Source: a virus. From it: 64,000 bases of DNA. A model generated the notes under the pieces. The model did not search any database and had not been told where the DNA came from. It worked only from the letters and a program-made list of their open reading frames with translations. Both the position numbers and the translations under genes were made by a program. Below are positions 13,912-21,167 of the stretch, piece after piece. The stretch covers positions 1 through 64,000 of IMG/VR virus record IMGVR_UViG_3300005471_000012. The stretch is one strand, 5' to 3'. Position 1 is the stretch's first letter; each line of letters opens with the position of its first letter.

Positions 13912-16227
13912 ATGGCGCTCCTGACGAACAACGCCGAAGGCGGCACCAGCGGCACCACCGTCACCACCGCGAACTCAGGCGCCCCGTCCGGGAACGCCTG
14001 GGATACCGTCACCATCGGCACGACGGGGACGCTGGCATACGACAGCACGCATACCGCGCACGGCGGACTGTCCTACAAATTCCAGTTCGGCGGCACCGCC
14101 GCCGACGTGCTCGCGCAATGGGACACGACGCTCGGGTCCGGGATCGCCCAGCTGTGGTTCCGGGTCTACGCATATTTCACGGCAAACCCGGGTGTCGCCA
14201 CCCCGCTGTGGTCGTGTTCACCCGCGTCGGGGCTGTCGGCGCGGCTATTCGTCAACACGGCCGGAAAGCTGATCTTCAACAACTCGGCCGGGTCCACGAT
14301 CCTGACCAGCACGGCCACGGTGCCGCTGAACGCATTTTTCAGGGTTGAAGGATTCTGCGTCGGGTCGGCCACCGTGGGCCAGCTGGAATTCAAGCTGTTC
14401 ACGGCGATGGACTCGCTGGCGCCGGCCGAGACCCAGACGTCGTCGGCGGCGCAGAACACCAGCGGCACGATGGCGAAGGCCTCGTTCGGGAACTCCGGGA
14501 CGACTATCGCCAACGTCGGCCCGTTCTGGCTGGACGACGTAGGCGTATCGACCACGGGCTACCTCGGCCCGTCGGTGGCCCCGGCCGCCGCGTACGCGAC
14601 CTCGCTGCCGCCCGGGTTCCTGTCGCCCGCCGCGTGGCCGTTCATCCCGTCGGCATTCCCCGACGACGCGCCGCCGGTCACCCCGCAGCCGTACTACGTC
14701 GCGTCCGGCGCGGCCACGGGCACCGGGACCACGGTCACGATCGGCGTCCAGAACCCGACCGCCCGCGGCGACGCGATCGTGGTCGCCGCGACATCCTCCA
14801 ATGCAGGCGGCCTCCCGGTGTCCTGCACCGACAGCCAGGGCAACATCTACAGCCAGGTCGCCGCCCAGGCCGCGACCAAGGTTTCCGCGCTGTACGTCGC
14901 GCAGAACACGATCCCGCTGGGTACCTCGGACACGATCACGGCCACGTCGGCGTCGGCGAACACGACCAGGGCCGCGGTCGCGCTCGGCGTGCCCGCGACC
15001 GCGGTGGTCACGTCCCCGGGCGGGTCGTTCCTCACCTATGACCTGGCCAATGCGGCCGGCACCGGGGCACCGTTCGTGTCGGCGGCCACCCCCGCGGGGA
15101 AGGGCATCGCCGGGATACCGGAAATGGTGATCGCGGCGGCGGTCGACGGGACCGCGAATACCGGCGGCCCGCAATACGGGCAGGGCTGGACGGTTCCCCG
15201 CCCGTTCCAGGCCACCAGCGGCAGCGGCGACTACGTGACCGTGGCGTATAAGCCGCTGTCCCGGATCACCGCGGGGTCGACGGTGGTCGCCGTGACGCAG
15301 CCAACCAGCGGGAACATGGCCGTGCTGTACGTGACGCTGCGGCTTGAGGACCGTTTCGCGCCGTCCCGCTACCCGGACATGCCGCCGGGGAACCTGTCGC
15401 CGGGCGCGTGGCAGTTCCAGCCGCTGCCCCGCGGCGGCGCGGTCACCGGCACTGCGTCCCTTGCCTCGCAGGCGGTCGCGTCCGCGGCGGTCACCCGGCA
15501 GCCGCAGGCCACCGGGGCCGCCACGGTGACCACGACCGGGTCGGTGACCCGGCGGGCAGCAGTCACCCTGTCCGGCGCCGCGGCGGCGAGCGCCGTGCTG
15601 GCCCGCCAGCTAGCCCGGTCCCTGGCCGGTGCCGCGACGACGGCCGCTGGACTTGCCCGGCAGCCTGCCCGGACCGTAGCCGACGCGGTCACGGCCAGCG
15701 GGACGCTGGGGCTGCTCCCTGCCCGGGTACTCGCCGCCACTGTCGCAACGTCCGGGTTCCTGGGCCGCGCGCTGGCCGCCAGTTACACGGCGGCAGCCGC
15801 GGCGTCCGGTGCGGTGTCCCGGCAAACTGGGCGCGCTTTCACTGCCACGGTGACCGCCGGCGTCGCGCTGGCCCGCCAGTGCGGCAGGCCACTGGCCTCT
15901 GCGGTGGCCGCCGGCGGCGCGCTGGCACGTCAGGCAGCCGTCACGCTGGCCGCCGCGACGGCCACGGCCGGAACGCTTGCCCGGGCGGTCATGCGGCAGC
16001 TGAGCACCGCGGTCGCCGCGACGGCCACGGCCCTCATCGGCCGGGCATACCTGCGCGCCTTCGCAGCCGCCGTCGCGGCCGCCGCCGCGGCCGTCCTGCT
16101 GGCTCACCGGCCTGTCCGCGCGGCGGTCCGCGCAGCCGCGCCAGTGCTCTCGTGGGCTGCCCGCACCCCGCTGGTCCGGTGGATCACCGGGGCCCCGGGC
16201 GGCGACTGGGACAGCCCGGACGATTAG
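13912..16227 (+). CDS. minor tail/fibre-like protein with 18-residue tandem repeats, 771 aa
   Basis: Residues 1-220 form a beta-rich domain with LamG/concanavalin-like features (LSYKFQFGGTAADVLAQWDT, RLFVNTAGKLIFNNSAGST, FWLDDVGVSTTG). A second beta domain occupies about 255-485. Residues 516-695 are ten consecutive 18-residue repeats with consensus xLAxAVxAxGxLARQxxR, then an Ala/Arg-rich tail. The repeats are likely to form an elongated fibrous or helical element. The first domain may bind a glycan. It is probably a host-recognition or baseplate-associated protein. Confidence 0.75.
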   Translation: MALLTNNAEGGTSGTTVTTANSGAPSGNAWDTVTIGTTGTLAYDSTHTAHGGLSYKFQFGGTAADVLAQWDTTLGSGIAQLWFRVYAYFTANPGVATPLWSCSPASGLSARLFVNTAGKLIFNNSAGSTILTSTATVPLNAFFRVEGFCVGSATVGQLEFKLFTAMDSLAPAETQTSSAAQNTSGTMAKASFGNSGTTIANVGPFWLDDVGVSTTGYLGPSVAPAAAYATSLPPGFLSPAAWPFIPSAFPDDAPPVTPQPYYVASGAATGTGTTVTIGVQNPTARGDAIVVAATSSNAGGLPVSCTDSQGNIYSQVAAQAATKVSALYVAQNTIPLGTSDTITATSASANTTRAAVALGVPATAVVTSPGGSFLTYDLANAAGTGAPFVSAATPAGKGIAGIPEMVIAAAVDGTANTGGPQYGQGWTVPRPFQATSGSGDYVTVAYKPLSRITAGSTVVAVTQPTSGNMAVLYVTLRLEDRFAPSRYPDMPPGNLSPGAWQFQPLPRGGAVTGTASLASQAVASAAVTRQPQATGAATVTTTGSVTRRAAVTLSGAAAASAVLARQLARSLAGAATTAAGLARQPARTVADAVTASGTLGLLPARVLAATVATSGFLGRALAASYTAAAAASGAVSRQTGRAFTATVTAGVALARQCGRPLASAVAAGGALARQAAVTLAAATATAGTLARAVMRQLSTAVAATATALIGRAYLRAFAAAVAAAAAAVLLAHRPVRAAVRAAAPVLSWAARTPLVRWITGAPGGDWDSPDD
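15457..15996 (+). repeat. ten 54-bp (18-codon) degenerate tandem repeats
   Basis: Examples in register are SLAGAATTAAGLARQPAR, TVADAVTASGTLGLLPAR and PLASAVAAGGALARQAAV. The period is exactly 18 codons from residue 516 to 695 of the 13912 gene. The DNA copies have diverged, so protein-level constraint rather than recent slippage maintains the period. Confidence 0.85.
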
Positions 16228-16241
16228 GGGGGCCGCCCGGC

Positions 16242-16565
16242 GTGGCAAGCATCGCCAAGTCCCGGCTGGACACAAGTTTCGTCCAGGTGCCGGTGCAGGC
16301 CATCGTCGACGGCAAGTCCTATGACCCGACCGCCGACGTGGTCAAGCTGGCGTTCATGGCCGGCTGGGCGCTGCCCGGCTCCGGCGACTGGCACGCCGGG
16401 CAGTGGAGCACGTCGGCGGCCGCCGGGATCTACCTGGCACAGTGCCTGGTCGGCCCGGGCACCGGGGGCCTGAACCTGGCCGCCGGAACTTACACCGTGT
16501 GGGTGCAGATCACCGACAACCCTGAGGTCCCGGTCATCAACGCCGGCACGCTCGCCGTCACCTGA
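16242..16565 (+). CDS. small virion-associated beta-rich protein, 107 aa
   Basis: GTG 16242 follows a GGGGGG stretch. SRLDTSFVQVPVQAIVDGKS and the ending TYTVWVQITDNPEVPVINAG suggest an Ig-like or fibre-tip fold, as seen in actinophage proteins that describe a measured interval plus an edge strand. It sits between tail-like proteins and a peptidase. Function inferred only from context. Confidence 0.6.
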   Translation: MASIAKSRLDTSFVQVPVQAIVDGKSYDPTADVVKLAFMAGWALPGSGDWHAGQWSTSAAAGIYLAQCLVGPGTGGLNLAAGTYTVWVQITDNPEVPVINAGTLAVT

Positions 16566-16583
16566 CCGGGAAAGGGCCGCCGG

Positions 16584-17285
16584 ATGCCGCAGGTCGCCGT
16601 CAAGCTAGTCGACATCATGAGCTCGTCGCGCTGGGAGTTCCGCGACACCGGCCCGACATGGCAGCACCCGGTCTACGGCGGCGGCCGGGCGAAATGGGAT
16701 CCGTTCCCGTGCTACCGGCACGAGATGGACGCCGCGATAGCGGCAGCCGAGCATGTGGCCCGGGTGTGCCCGCCGCCCTGGCCGGTCACCATATACCTGG
16801 CCGACCTTGAGGAAACGTCCCGCACCAACGCCTACTCCTACCTGCACGAGACCGGGCACTACGAGGACGGCACGTGGGTTGACGACGAGCCGTCGGGGCT
16901 GATCATGCTGGCCGGGAAGAGAATCCCGCCGCACCCGGCGGTCACCGCCTACCTGATCGGCCACGAATACGGCCACCAGGCCGAATGGATGATCAACTTC
17001 GCGGCCGGGCGGGAACGCCTGCATTCCCCGCTGGCAGCCCGCGACTACATCAAGGTTCGCGGCCTGCCCGACGAGGCGGACCATCATGGCAGCGGCGGCG
17101 CGTGGCACGATTCCGTGCACGAGATCCTGGCCTGCGACTTCCGCATCCTGGCGTGCGGTCTCGAACCCGGCTACTGGCCCCATCCAGGCGTCCCGCGTCC
17201 CGAGGACATCCCGGGCCTGCCCGCCTGGTGGGAAGAAACCCTCGCCGCGATCGAAGCCGCGGGCACCCGGCCAGCCGCGGCCTGA
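16584..17285 (+). CDS. HExxH zinc metallopeptidase-like protein, 233 aa
   Basis: LIGHEYGHQAEW (about residues 124-135) contains the zincin signature HEYGH, whose two His and one Glu bind and activate zinc-bound water. VHEILACDF about 50 residues later offers an acidic third ligand. The N-terminal half ends in a substrate-edge type strand (SGLIMLAGKRIPP). There is no signal peptide. Phage zincins may cleave host regulators or act in the virion; neighbours are tail-type genes. The specific target is unknown. Confidence 0.75.
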   Translation: MPQVAVKLVDIMSSSRWEFRDTGPTWQHPVYGGGRAKWDPFPCYRHEMDAAIAAAEHVARVCPPPWPVTIYLADLEETSRTNAYSYLHETGHYEDGTWVDDEPSGLIMLAGKRIPPHPAVTAYLIGHEYGHQAEWMINFAAGRERLHSPLAARDYIKVRGLPDEADHHGSGGAWHDSVHEILACDFRILACGLEPGYWPHPGVPRPEDIPGLPAWWEETLAAIEAAGTRPAAA

Positions 17286-17320
17286 GGGCAGCGGCACGCC
17301 GGCCGGTACGCTACCTGCCC

Positions 17321-17629
17321 ATGGGTGCTCGCGGATGCAAGCACAAGCCAGCGCGGATCGTCACCCGTTACTCGGTGCTGGGCGACGTCGAGGTGACGGG
17401 ACCGGATTACCGGAACTGGTGGCGCACAGACGGCGTCTGCGAATACGGCAACTGCACCGAGCTCCTCTGCCCGGTCTGCGGATGCGGCCAGGGCGGCTGG
17501 GGCCCGATGGAATGCCCGTGCGAAGACTGGATCGGATATCACGACATGCGCCGTGAACCCGTGCCAGCGGCGGTCAAACCATCCGCTGCCCGCCCCGGGC
17601 GCCGCATTCACCGACGCCGCATCCGCTAA
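17321..17629 (+). CDS. Cys-rich zinc-binding protein, 102 aa
   Basis: Starts at ATG 17321 inside a longer frame. It has GCKHKP, then CEYGNCTELLCPVCGCGQGG and MECPCEDW, enough ligands for two zinc sites, and a basic tail (RRIHRRRIR) suited to nucleic-acid contact. No family is recognised. A gap of about 110 bases follows, containing a palindrome. Confidence 0.65.
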   Translation: MGARGCKHKPARIVTRYSVLGDVEVTGPDYRNWWRTDGVCEYGNCTELLCPVCGCGQGGWGPMECPCEDWIGYHDMRREPVPAAVKPSAARPGRRIHRRRIR

Positions 17630-17656
17630 GCCTATTCCCGGCGCATTACCGGACGT

Positions 17657-17669
17657 CCCGTTAAACGGG
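17657..17669. promoter_or_regulatory. 13-bp palindrome, possible operator
   Basis: CCCGTTAAACGGG is a perfect dyad about 75 bases upstream of the gene starting at 17744. A TATTCT box lies about 25 bases downstream of it. Both are compatible with a regulated promoter, but nothing confirms this. Confidence 0.35.
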
Positions 17670-17743
17670 CGCGCCGCCTGCGGTTCCCCGGTGCTATTCT
17701 TCCCGCTGCACCATTCACGGGGAAACTTAGCGGGGGACTAGGA

Positions 17744-18478
17744 ATGCCACGGCTCAGCCAGGTTGTCGCCGCCGAAGCGGGCACGAAAACCCGCACATAC
17801 GCGGAACTGACCGAATATTACAAGAAGCTCCAGAAGCCGGCGCTCGTGTCCGGTATCAGCCGCACCTACCAGCCTATCGCCGAAGGCGGCGAGCCGCTGC
17901 CCGCCGAATCGACCCGCGTCCAGATCATCGCCGAGGATGTCATCCGCGCGATGGTCACGTCGATGACGAAACTGTTCGACGTGACCGCAACCAAGGACTG
18001 GGCGAACTGCCGTGCCAGGGCACCCGTCCTGGTTGACGGCGAAGTGCTGCTGGAAGGCGTGCCGGTCACCTACCTGCTGTTCCTCGCCAAGCAGCTCAGG
18101 GACCTGCGCGCCGTCATCGTCAAGCTGCCGGTGCACGACCCGGCCGACCGCTGGGAATACGACCCGTCGCAGCGGTGCTACCGCACCGAGCCCCCGGTGG
18201 TCACCTACCGGTCGAAGAAAGTGCCCCGCAACCACGTCAAAGCCGAGGCCACGGACAAGCATCCCGCGCAGGTCGACGTGTACTTCGAAGACGTCAACGT
18301 CGGCGCGTGGACTGCCGTCAAATTCACGGGCGGCATCCCGGCGCAGCGGCAGGCCGAACTGCTCGGCCGGGTGGACACGCTGATCGAGGCGGTCGGCGCG
18401 GCCCGCGAGGAAGCCAACGCGATGCAGGCCGAAGACGTGCACATCGGAACCGACATCCTCGGCTGGCTGTTCCGCTGA
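17744..18478 (+). CDS. conserved phage protein (DUF7873-like), 244 aa
   Basis: Ribosome site GGGGGA before ATG 17744. The start MPRLSQVVAAEAGTKTRTYA and the segments TATKDWANCRARAPVLVDG, GVPVTYLLFLAKQL and EDVHIGTDILGWLFR match a protein widespread in actinobacteriophages and tentatively called DUF7873. No function is known to me. Being widely conserved and close to the Tad2-like gene, it may be part of the phage accessory set. Confidence 0.75.
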   Translation: MPRLSQVVAAEAGTKTRTYAELTEYYKKLQKPALVSGISRTYQPIAEGGEPLPAESTRVQIIAEDVIRAMVTSMTKLFDVTATKDWANCRARAPVLVDGEVLLEGVPVTYLLFLAKQLRDLRAVIVKLPVHDPADRWEYDPSQRCYRTEPPVVTYRSKKVPRNHVKAEATDKHPAQVDVYFEDVNVGAWTAVKFTGGIPAQRQAELLGRVDTLIEAVGAAREEANAMQAEDVHIGTDILGWLFR

Positions 18479-18504
18479 CCATCACCGCGGGTAAGGACAC
18501 GGGC

Positions 18505-18720
18505 ATGAACTTCGGTCACGCGCTGGTCGCGCTGCGAACTGGCAAACGGGTCAGCCGCGCCAACTGGAACGGCCCCGGCCAGTGGATCGCATTGCAAGTA
18601 CCCGACGCGGAATCGAAGATGACACTGCCCTACATCTACATCAAAACAGTGCAAGGTGACCTTGTGCCCTGGCTGGGCAGCCAGACGGACCTGCTGGCAG
18701 ACGACTGGGAAGTCCGCTAG
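18505..18720 (+). CDS. DUF2829 / Tad2-type anti-Thoeris protein, 71 aa
   Basis: The start MNFGHALVALRTGKRVSRAN, the WNGPGQWIAL strand and the C-terminal VPWLGSQTDLLADDWEV are the hallmarks of DUF2829. This family includes Tad2 (Thoeris anti-defence 2), a protein that traps the cyclic ADP-ribose-type signal made by ThsB and so stops ThsA activation. At 71 residues it is a compact member. An AAGGA ribosome site precedes the ATG. It sits between a conserved phage gene and the tRNA-like region. Family call strong; anti-Thoeris activity for this copy is inferred. Confidence 0.88.
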   Translation: MNFGHALVALRTGKRVSRANWNGPGQWIALQVPDAESKMTLPYIYIKTVQGDLVPWLGSQTDLLADDWEVR

Positions 18721-18785
18721 GATCACCGGCGAGCGTAAACTGAATCTGAACCTGAGACTCGGTCAATCCGGTATAGGAACATGGT

Positions 18786-18810
18786 GGAGGTTCGACCCCT
18801 CCCCGGGGCA
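18786..18810 (+). tRNA. tRNA 3' portion A: T-arm plus acceptor 3' strand
   Basis: GGAGG-TTCGACC-CCTCC is a perfect T-arm, followed by acceptor strand CCGGGGC and discriminator A, without encoded CCA. No matching 5' strand lies upstream. The exact complement (GCCCCGG, 18838-18844) lies 28 bases downstream, which gives a permuted order. Confidence 0.45.
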
Positions 18811-18837
18811 CGACGGCGGGAACGCCGCAAACCACCG

Positions 18838-18876
18838 GCCCCGGTAGCCCAATTGGAAGAGGCATCCCATTCCGGG
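18838..18876 (+). tRNA. tRNA 5' half A: acceptor, D-arm, anticodon loop (CCG)
   Basis: GCCCCGG, then TA, a canonical D-arm (GCCCAATTGGAAGAGGC), A, stem strand TCCCA and loop TTCCGGG with T33 and anticodon CCG (Arg). Its 5' acceptor strand pairs perfectly with 18803-18809 upstream. The expected 3' stem strand TGGGA does not follow. Confidence 0.45.
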
Positions 18877-18948
18877 CGAAACTTAGGCTCTCGCTCCAGA
18901 CTCGGTCCTGAAGCTCACCGCCAGATCCACTGGCCGCAGGCAAGTCCA

Positions 18949-18983
18949 TGGAGAGGTTGCCGGTTCGAGTCCGGCCCGGGGAG
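18949..18983 (+). tRNA. tRNA 3' portion B: stem strand, variable loop, T-arm, acceptor
   Basis: TGGAG, variable loop AGGTT, perfect T-arm GCCGG-TTCGAGT-CCGGC, acceptor strand CCGGGGA and G. The strand CCGGGGA pairs perfectly with TCCCCGG at 19007-19013 downstream, and with one mismatch to 18838-18844 upstream. Confidence 0.45.
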
Positions 18984-19006
18984 CGCAGCACCAGCATCAC
19001 CCACAG

Positions 19007-19045
19007 TCCCCGGTAGCTCAACAGGCAGAGCAATCCGGCTAAGAA
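19007..19045 (+). tRNA. tRNA 5' half B: acceptor, D-arm, anticodon loop (AAG)
   Basis: TCCCCGG, TA, canonical D-arm (GCTCAACAGGCAGAGC), AA, stem strand TCCGG and loop CTAAGAA with T33 and anticodon AAG (Leu). The expected CCGGA does not follow. A second anticodon-like arm (GCGGT-CTTAAAC-GCCGC, 19053-19069) lies just downstream. Confidence 0.45.
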
Positions 19046-19139
19046 ATGACTTGCGGTCTTAAACGCCGCTGGCAGCACGTTTCGTGTCTTTGAACAACAC
19101 GACACGGGCCCCTTGCACGGGGTTCATATCCCTTTACCG

Positions 19140-19170
19140 AGGGCCCGCGACTGGCTACGTCGCGGGCCCT
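19140..19170 (+). terminator. 12-bp stem-loop terminator after the tRNA-like cluster
   Basis: AGGGCCCGCGAC pairs perfectly with GTCGCGGGCCCT across TGGCTAC, followed by CCTGGGGTTT. It closes the 18.7-19.1 kb non-coding transcript. Confidence 0.8.
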
Positions 19171-19194
19171 CCTGGGGTTTAACGGGGGTACGGC

Positions 19195-19383
19195 GTGAAC
19201 ATGGGCCTCAAGCCGGCGCCGATCGAGGCGGCCGGCGTCCCGGGCCGGGGCATCCGGCCGGGCACGGTGCACGAGATGATGCTCGACGTTCAGCGCGAAC
19301 GCGGCGACCCGGACGCGCCTGCCGCGGCCGACCCTGAGCACGACAGTAAGAACGCGCGGCCCGGAGAGGTTCCCCCCTCTTGA
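19195..19383 (+). CDS. hypothetical small protein, 62 aa
   Basis: GTG 19195 (ATG 19201 also possible) follows a GGGGGT ribosome site just after the terminator. Contains GTVHEMMLDVQRERGDPD and an acidic C-terminus. No family recognised; moderate support from the ribosome site only. Confidence 0.5.
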   Translation: MNMGLKPAPIEAAGVPGRGIRPGTVHEMMLDVQRERGDPDAPAAADPEHDSKNARPGEVPPS

Positions 19384-19522
19384 CCGGGGCCGCGCCGGCT
19401 CCCCGTACCCCCGGCGTGGCATCCCCGGGCGCGCGTGCGGAGAGCCAGCAGCGGTCCTCGCCGCGCGGCAACGCGCGCAGCTCCCGCCGCGCGGCGGGGA
19501 CCGCCATCTGCCGTCCGGGCTG

Positions 19523-19993
19523 CTAATCCCCGCTCAGGAACCATTGCTGGTCCGGCCAGTGCACGGCTCCGAACCGGCGGCAGGGCCGCATCCGCATCGG
19601 CCCGCCGATCGTGCCGGGGATGGTCAGGCACCGCCCGGCCTGGCTGCGCAGTGCCCGGCTGGCGTAGCCGCGGCGCCGGATCCGGTCCCACCGCTGCCGT
19701 GCGCCGCCCCGGCAGGCCGTCGTCCGCGGGCCGCTGCGGCTCGCGGTCAGGCACAGCCCTGACGCCGACCTGATCGCGTGGCCTGCGATCGTCCACAGTT
19801 CGGCCTGGCTGGCCGGCTGGCCCGGCTGCGGGCACTGCGAGACCACCAGGCCGCCGCGAACGGGCGCTGAGGCGCAGATGCCGACGTCCGTGGACTGGAT
19901 CAGGTGCGGCCGGGGCGCAGCGGCTGCGATGCCCGGCGCTACGGCAACGGCTACGCTAGCGGCGGCGGCAGGCAGCCAGGCGGCATGTTTCAT
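19523..19993 (-). CDS. secreted ricin-type (beta-trefoil) lectin-like protein, 156 aa
   Basis: The N-terminus MKHAAWLPAAAASVAVAVAP ending in AAAA is a classic signal peptide. The mature part shows beta-trefoil repeats of the ricin B type: IRSASGLCLTAS, then CRGGARQRWDRI with its QxW element, RCLTIPGTIG, and a final DQQWFLSGD. The family binds galactose-type glycans. It lies alone on the minus strand among rightward genes, which suggests an independently acquired cargo gene. Export from the infected host and surface binding are inferred. Confidence 0.7.
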   Translation of the reverse strand: MKHAAWLPAAAASVAVAVAPGIAAAAPRPHLIQSTDVGICASAPVRGGLVVSQCPQPGQPASQAELWTIAGHAIRSASGLCLTASRSGPRTTACRGGARQRWDRIRRRGYASRALRSQAGRCLTIPGTIGGPMRMRPCRRFGAVHWPDQQWFLSGD

Positions 19994-20166
19994 GGCTGAA
20001 TGCTAAACCCCGAGACCGGGCCGCGGGCGTCAAAGCCGTCCTCCGGCTCCATGGCATCCGGCCGGCGGGAAGCCAAGGGAATTACGGGAGACCGGCCCCC
20101 TTTCGCCCGGTCGCATGCACCAGCCCTGCGCCCGCGGCCCGCCGCAAGCCCGACCGGAAGGCCACC

Positions 20167-20448
20167 GTGATCTCCCCGCACGAACTGCCGACCCACCAGG
20201 TCACCATTACCGGCGGGCAGGCCATCGGCCGCACCCTCGTCGCCATCGACGGCCACGAGATCCGCACCTGCACCAAGGCGACCCTGAATCTCACCGCCGA
20301 CACCGCGCCAGTTCTCGAACTGTCGCTGCTGGTGCTGAACGACCTGGACACCGGCCTGCCCGCCCTGGTGGTGCTCGACGGCCCGGCCCGGGCCGCGCTC
20401 CGGGCGATGGGCTGGACCCCGCCACCAGGCGAGACTGAGGAGGAATAG
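20167..20448 (+). CDS. hypothetical beta-rich protein, 93 aa
   Basis: GTG 20167 start. The product is a compact beta sandwich by eye (HQVTITGGQAIGRTLVAIDG; VLELSLLVLNDLDTG; LVVLDGPARAAL) with an acidic tail. Function unknown. It ends directly before the next ATG, so the genes at 20167-20995 form one operon. Confidence 0.65.
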   Translation: MISPHELPTHQVTITGGQAIGRTLVAIDGHEIRTCTKATLNLTADTAPVLELSLLVLNDLDTGLPALVVLDGPARAALRAMGWTPPPGETEEE

Positions 20449-20751
20449 ATGGCTGCCATTACCGGCGACGGCGACTACGGCGGCGGGTGGATCAACGCCG
20501 TCGGCGCGGTTACGAGCGTGGCTGCGGGCGCGCCGGGAATCAGCACCTACACCTACCAGTGGCCGCCGGCTGCGGTCACGCAGCAACCGCCGATGCCGCT
20601 CGGCTGGAAATGCGCCGACTGCGGCACGGTCATGGCGCCGTGGATGCCGTCGCATAAATGCCCGGTGACGACAACGGCCACCGAGACGGCGACGGGAAAC
20701 GCGGCCACGCAAGTCTTGTACAAGACCGGCAGCGAAGGAGACGCTCCATGA
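20449..20751 (+). CDS. zinc-knuckle protein, 100 aa
   Basis: Starts immediately after the previous stop. A Gly/Pro-rich N-terminus precedes LGWKCADCGTVMAPWMPSHK and a final CP, a single CxxC...HxxC zinc site. The remaining sequence is Thr/Ala-rich. Its stop overlaps the next ATG (ATGA). Confidence 0.65.
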   Translation: MAAITGDGDYGGGWINAVGAVTSVAAGAPGISTYTYQWPPAAVTQQPPMPLGWKCADCGTVMAPWMPSHKCPVTTTATETATGNAATQVLYKTGSEGDAP

Positions 20752-20882
20752 ACCGCATCCGCAGCCTGTTCCCGCGAACGCACTGGACGACTTACGGCAA
20801 GGCCGGCGATGAACGGCGGCTGGTGATCTGGCGGCAGTGGCTCGGCTACGTCTGGGATGTCACCGACGTCAAGGTCGCATGA
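20748..20882 (+). CDS. small hypothetical protein, 44 aa
   Basis: ATGA-coupled on both sides and preceded by GAAGGAG. Contains many aromatics (FPRTHWTTYGKAGDERRLVI, WRQWLGYVWDV), consistent with a small beta protein. No family recognised. Confidence 0.6.
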   Translation: MNRIRSLFPRTHWTTYGKAGDERRLVIWRQWLGYVWDVTDVKVA

Positions 20883-20995
20883 CCCGGTTCCGCGCATTCG
20901 GCCGCGACCTGGCCCGGTTCGGCCGCATAGTCCTGCTCTGCGGCATAGCAGCCGTCCTGATCGTAATTCTTGAAACAATCCTGACCCACCTTTAA
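20879..20995 (+). CDS. small single-pass membrane protein, 38 aa
   Basis: Overlaps the previous stop (ATGA). A basic N-terminus (RFRAFGRDLARFGR) is followed by one long hydrophobic helix (IVLLCGIAAVLIVILETIL). It could be a holin-like or signal-anchored peptide, but nothing else supports either role. Confidence 0.55.
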   Translation: MTRFRAFGRDLARFGRIVLLCGIAAVLIVILETILTHL

Positions 20996-21055
20996 CAGAT
21001 AGCCGGGAAACACGGGAATGGCGTGACGAGGCGGGGCTACCATCGGCCGGTGGTG

Positions 21056-21079
21056 AGCGCCCCCTTATGCCGGGGCGCT
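21056..21079. terminator. 8-bp GC-rich hairpin between convergent genes
   Basis: AGCGCCCC pairs with GGGGCGCT across CTTATGCC. It lies between the rightward operon ending at 20995 and the leftward gene ending at 21168, so it may serve both. Confidence 0.6.
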
Positions 21080-21167
21080 GGCCGGCGCCGGCGATCTGCG
21101 CCCGGGCAGCACGCCCCTGCTGCGGGCGGCTGGTCAGCGCCCGGCCAGCGCCCCGGTTTCCAGGACG

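Noticed and set aside
15457-15996. Possible CRISPR array
   Set aside because: The repeats have no constant spacer-repeat pattern, are in one reading frame and vary at DNA level while conserving protein; they are protein repeats.
18838-18983. Single linear tRNA of about 146 bases with an insertion
   Set aside because: The acceptor stem would have a G-A mismatch and the anticodon stem TCCCA/TGGAG another; the insertion of about 70 bases is too short for a self-splicing group I intron. Kept only as an alternative to permutation.
19007-19138. tRNA-Leu(UAA) using the arm at 19053-19069
   Set aside because: The anticodon arm is good, but the gap from the D-arm is about 20 bases too long, and the T-arm and acceptor 3' strand (GGGGTTCATATCCC, CCGAGGG) contain mismatches and two extra bases.
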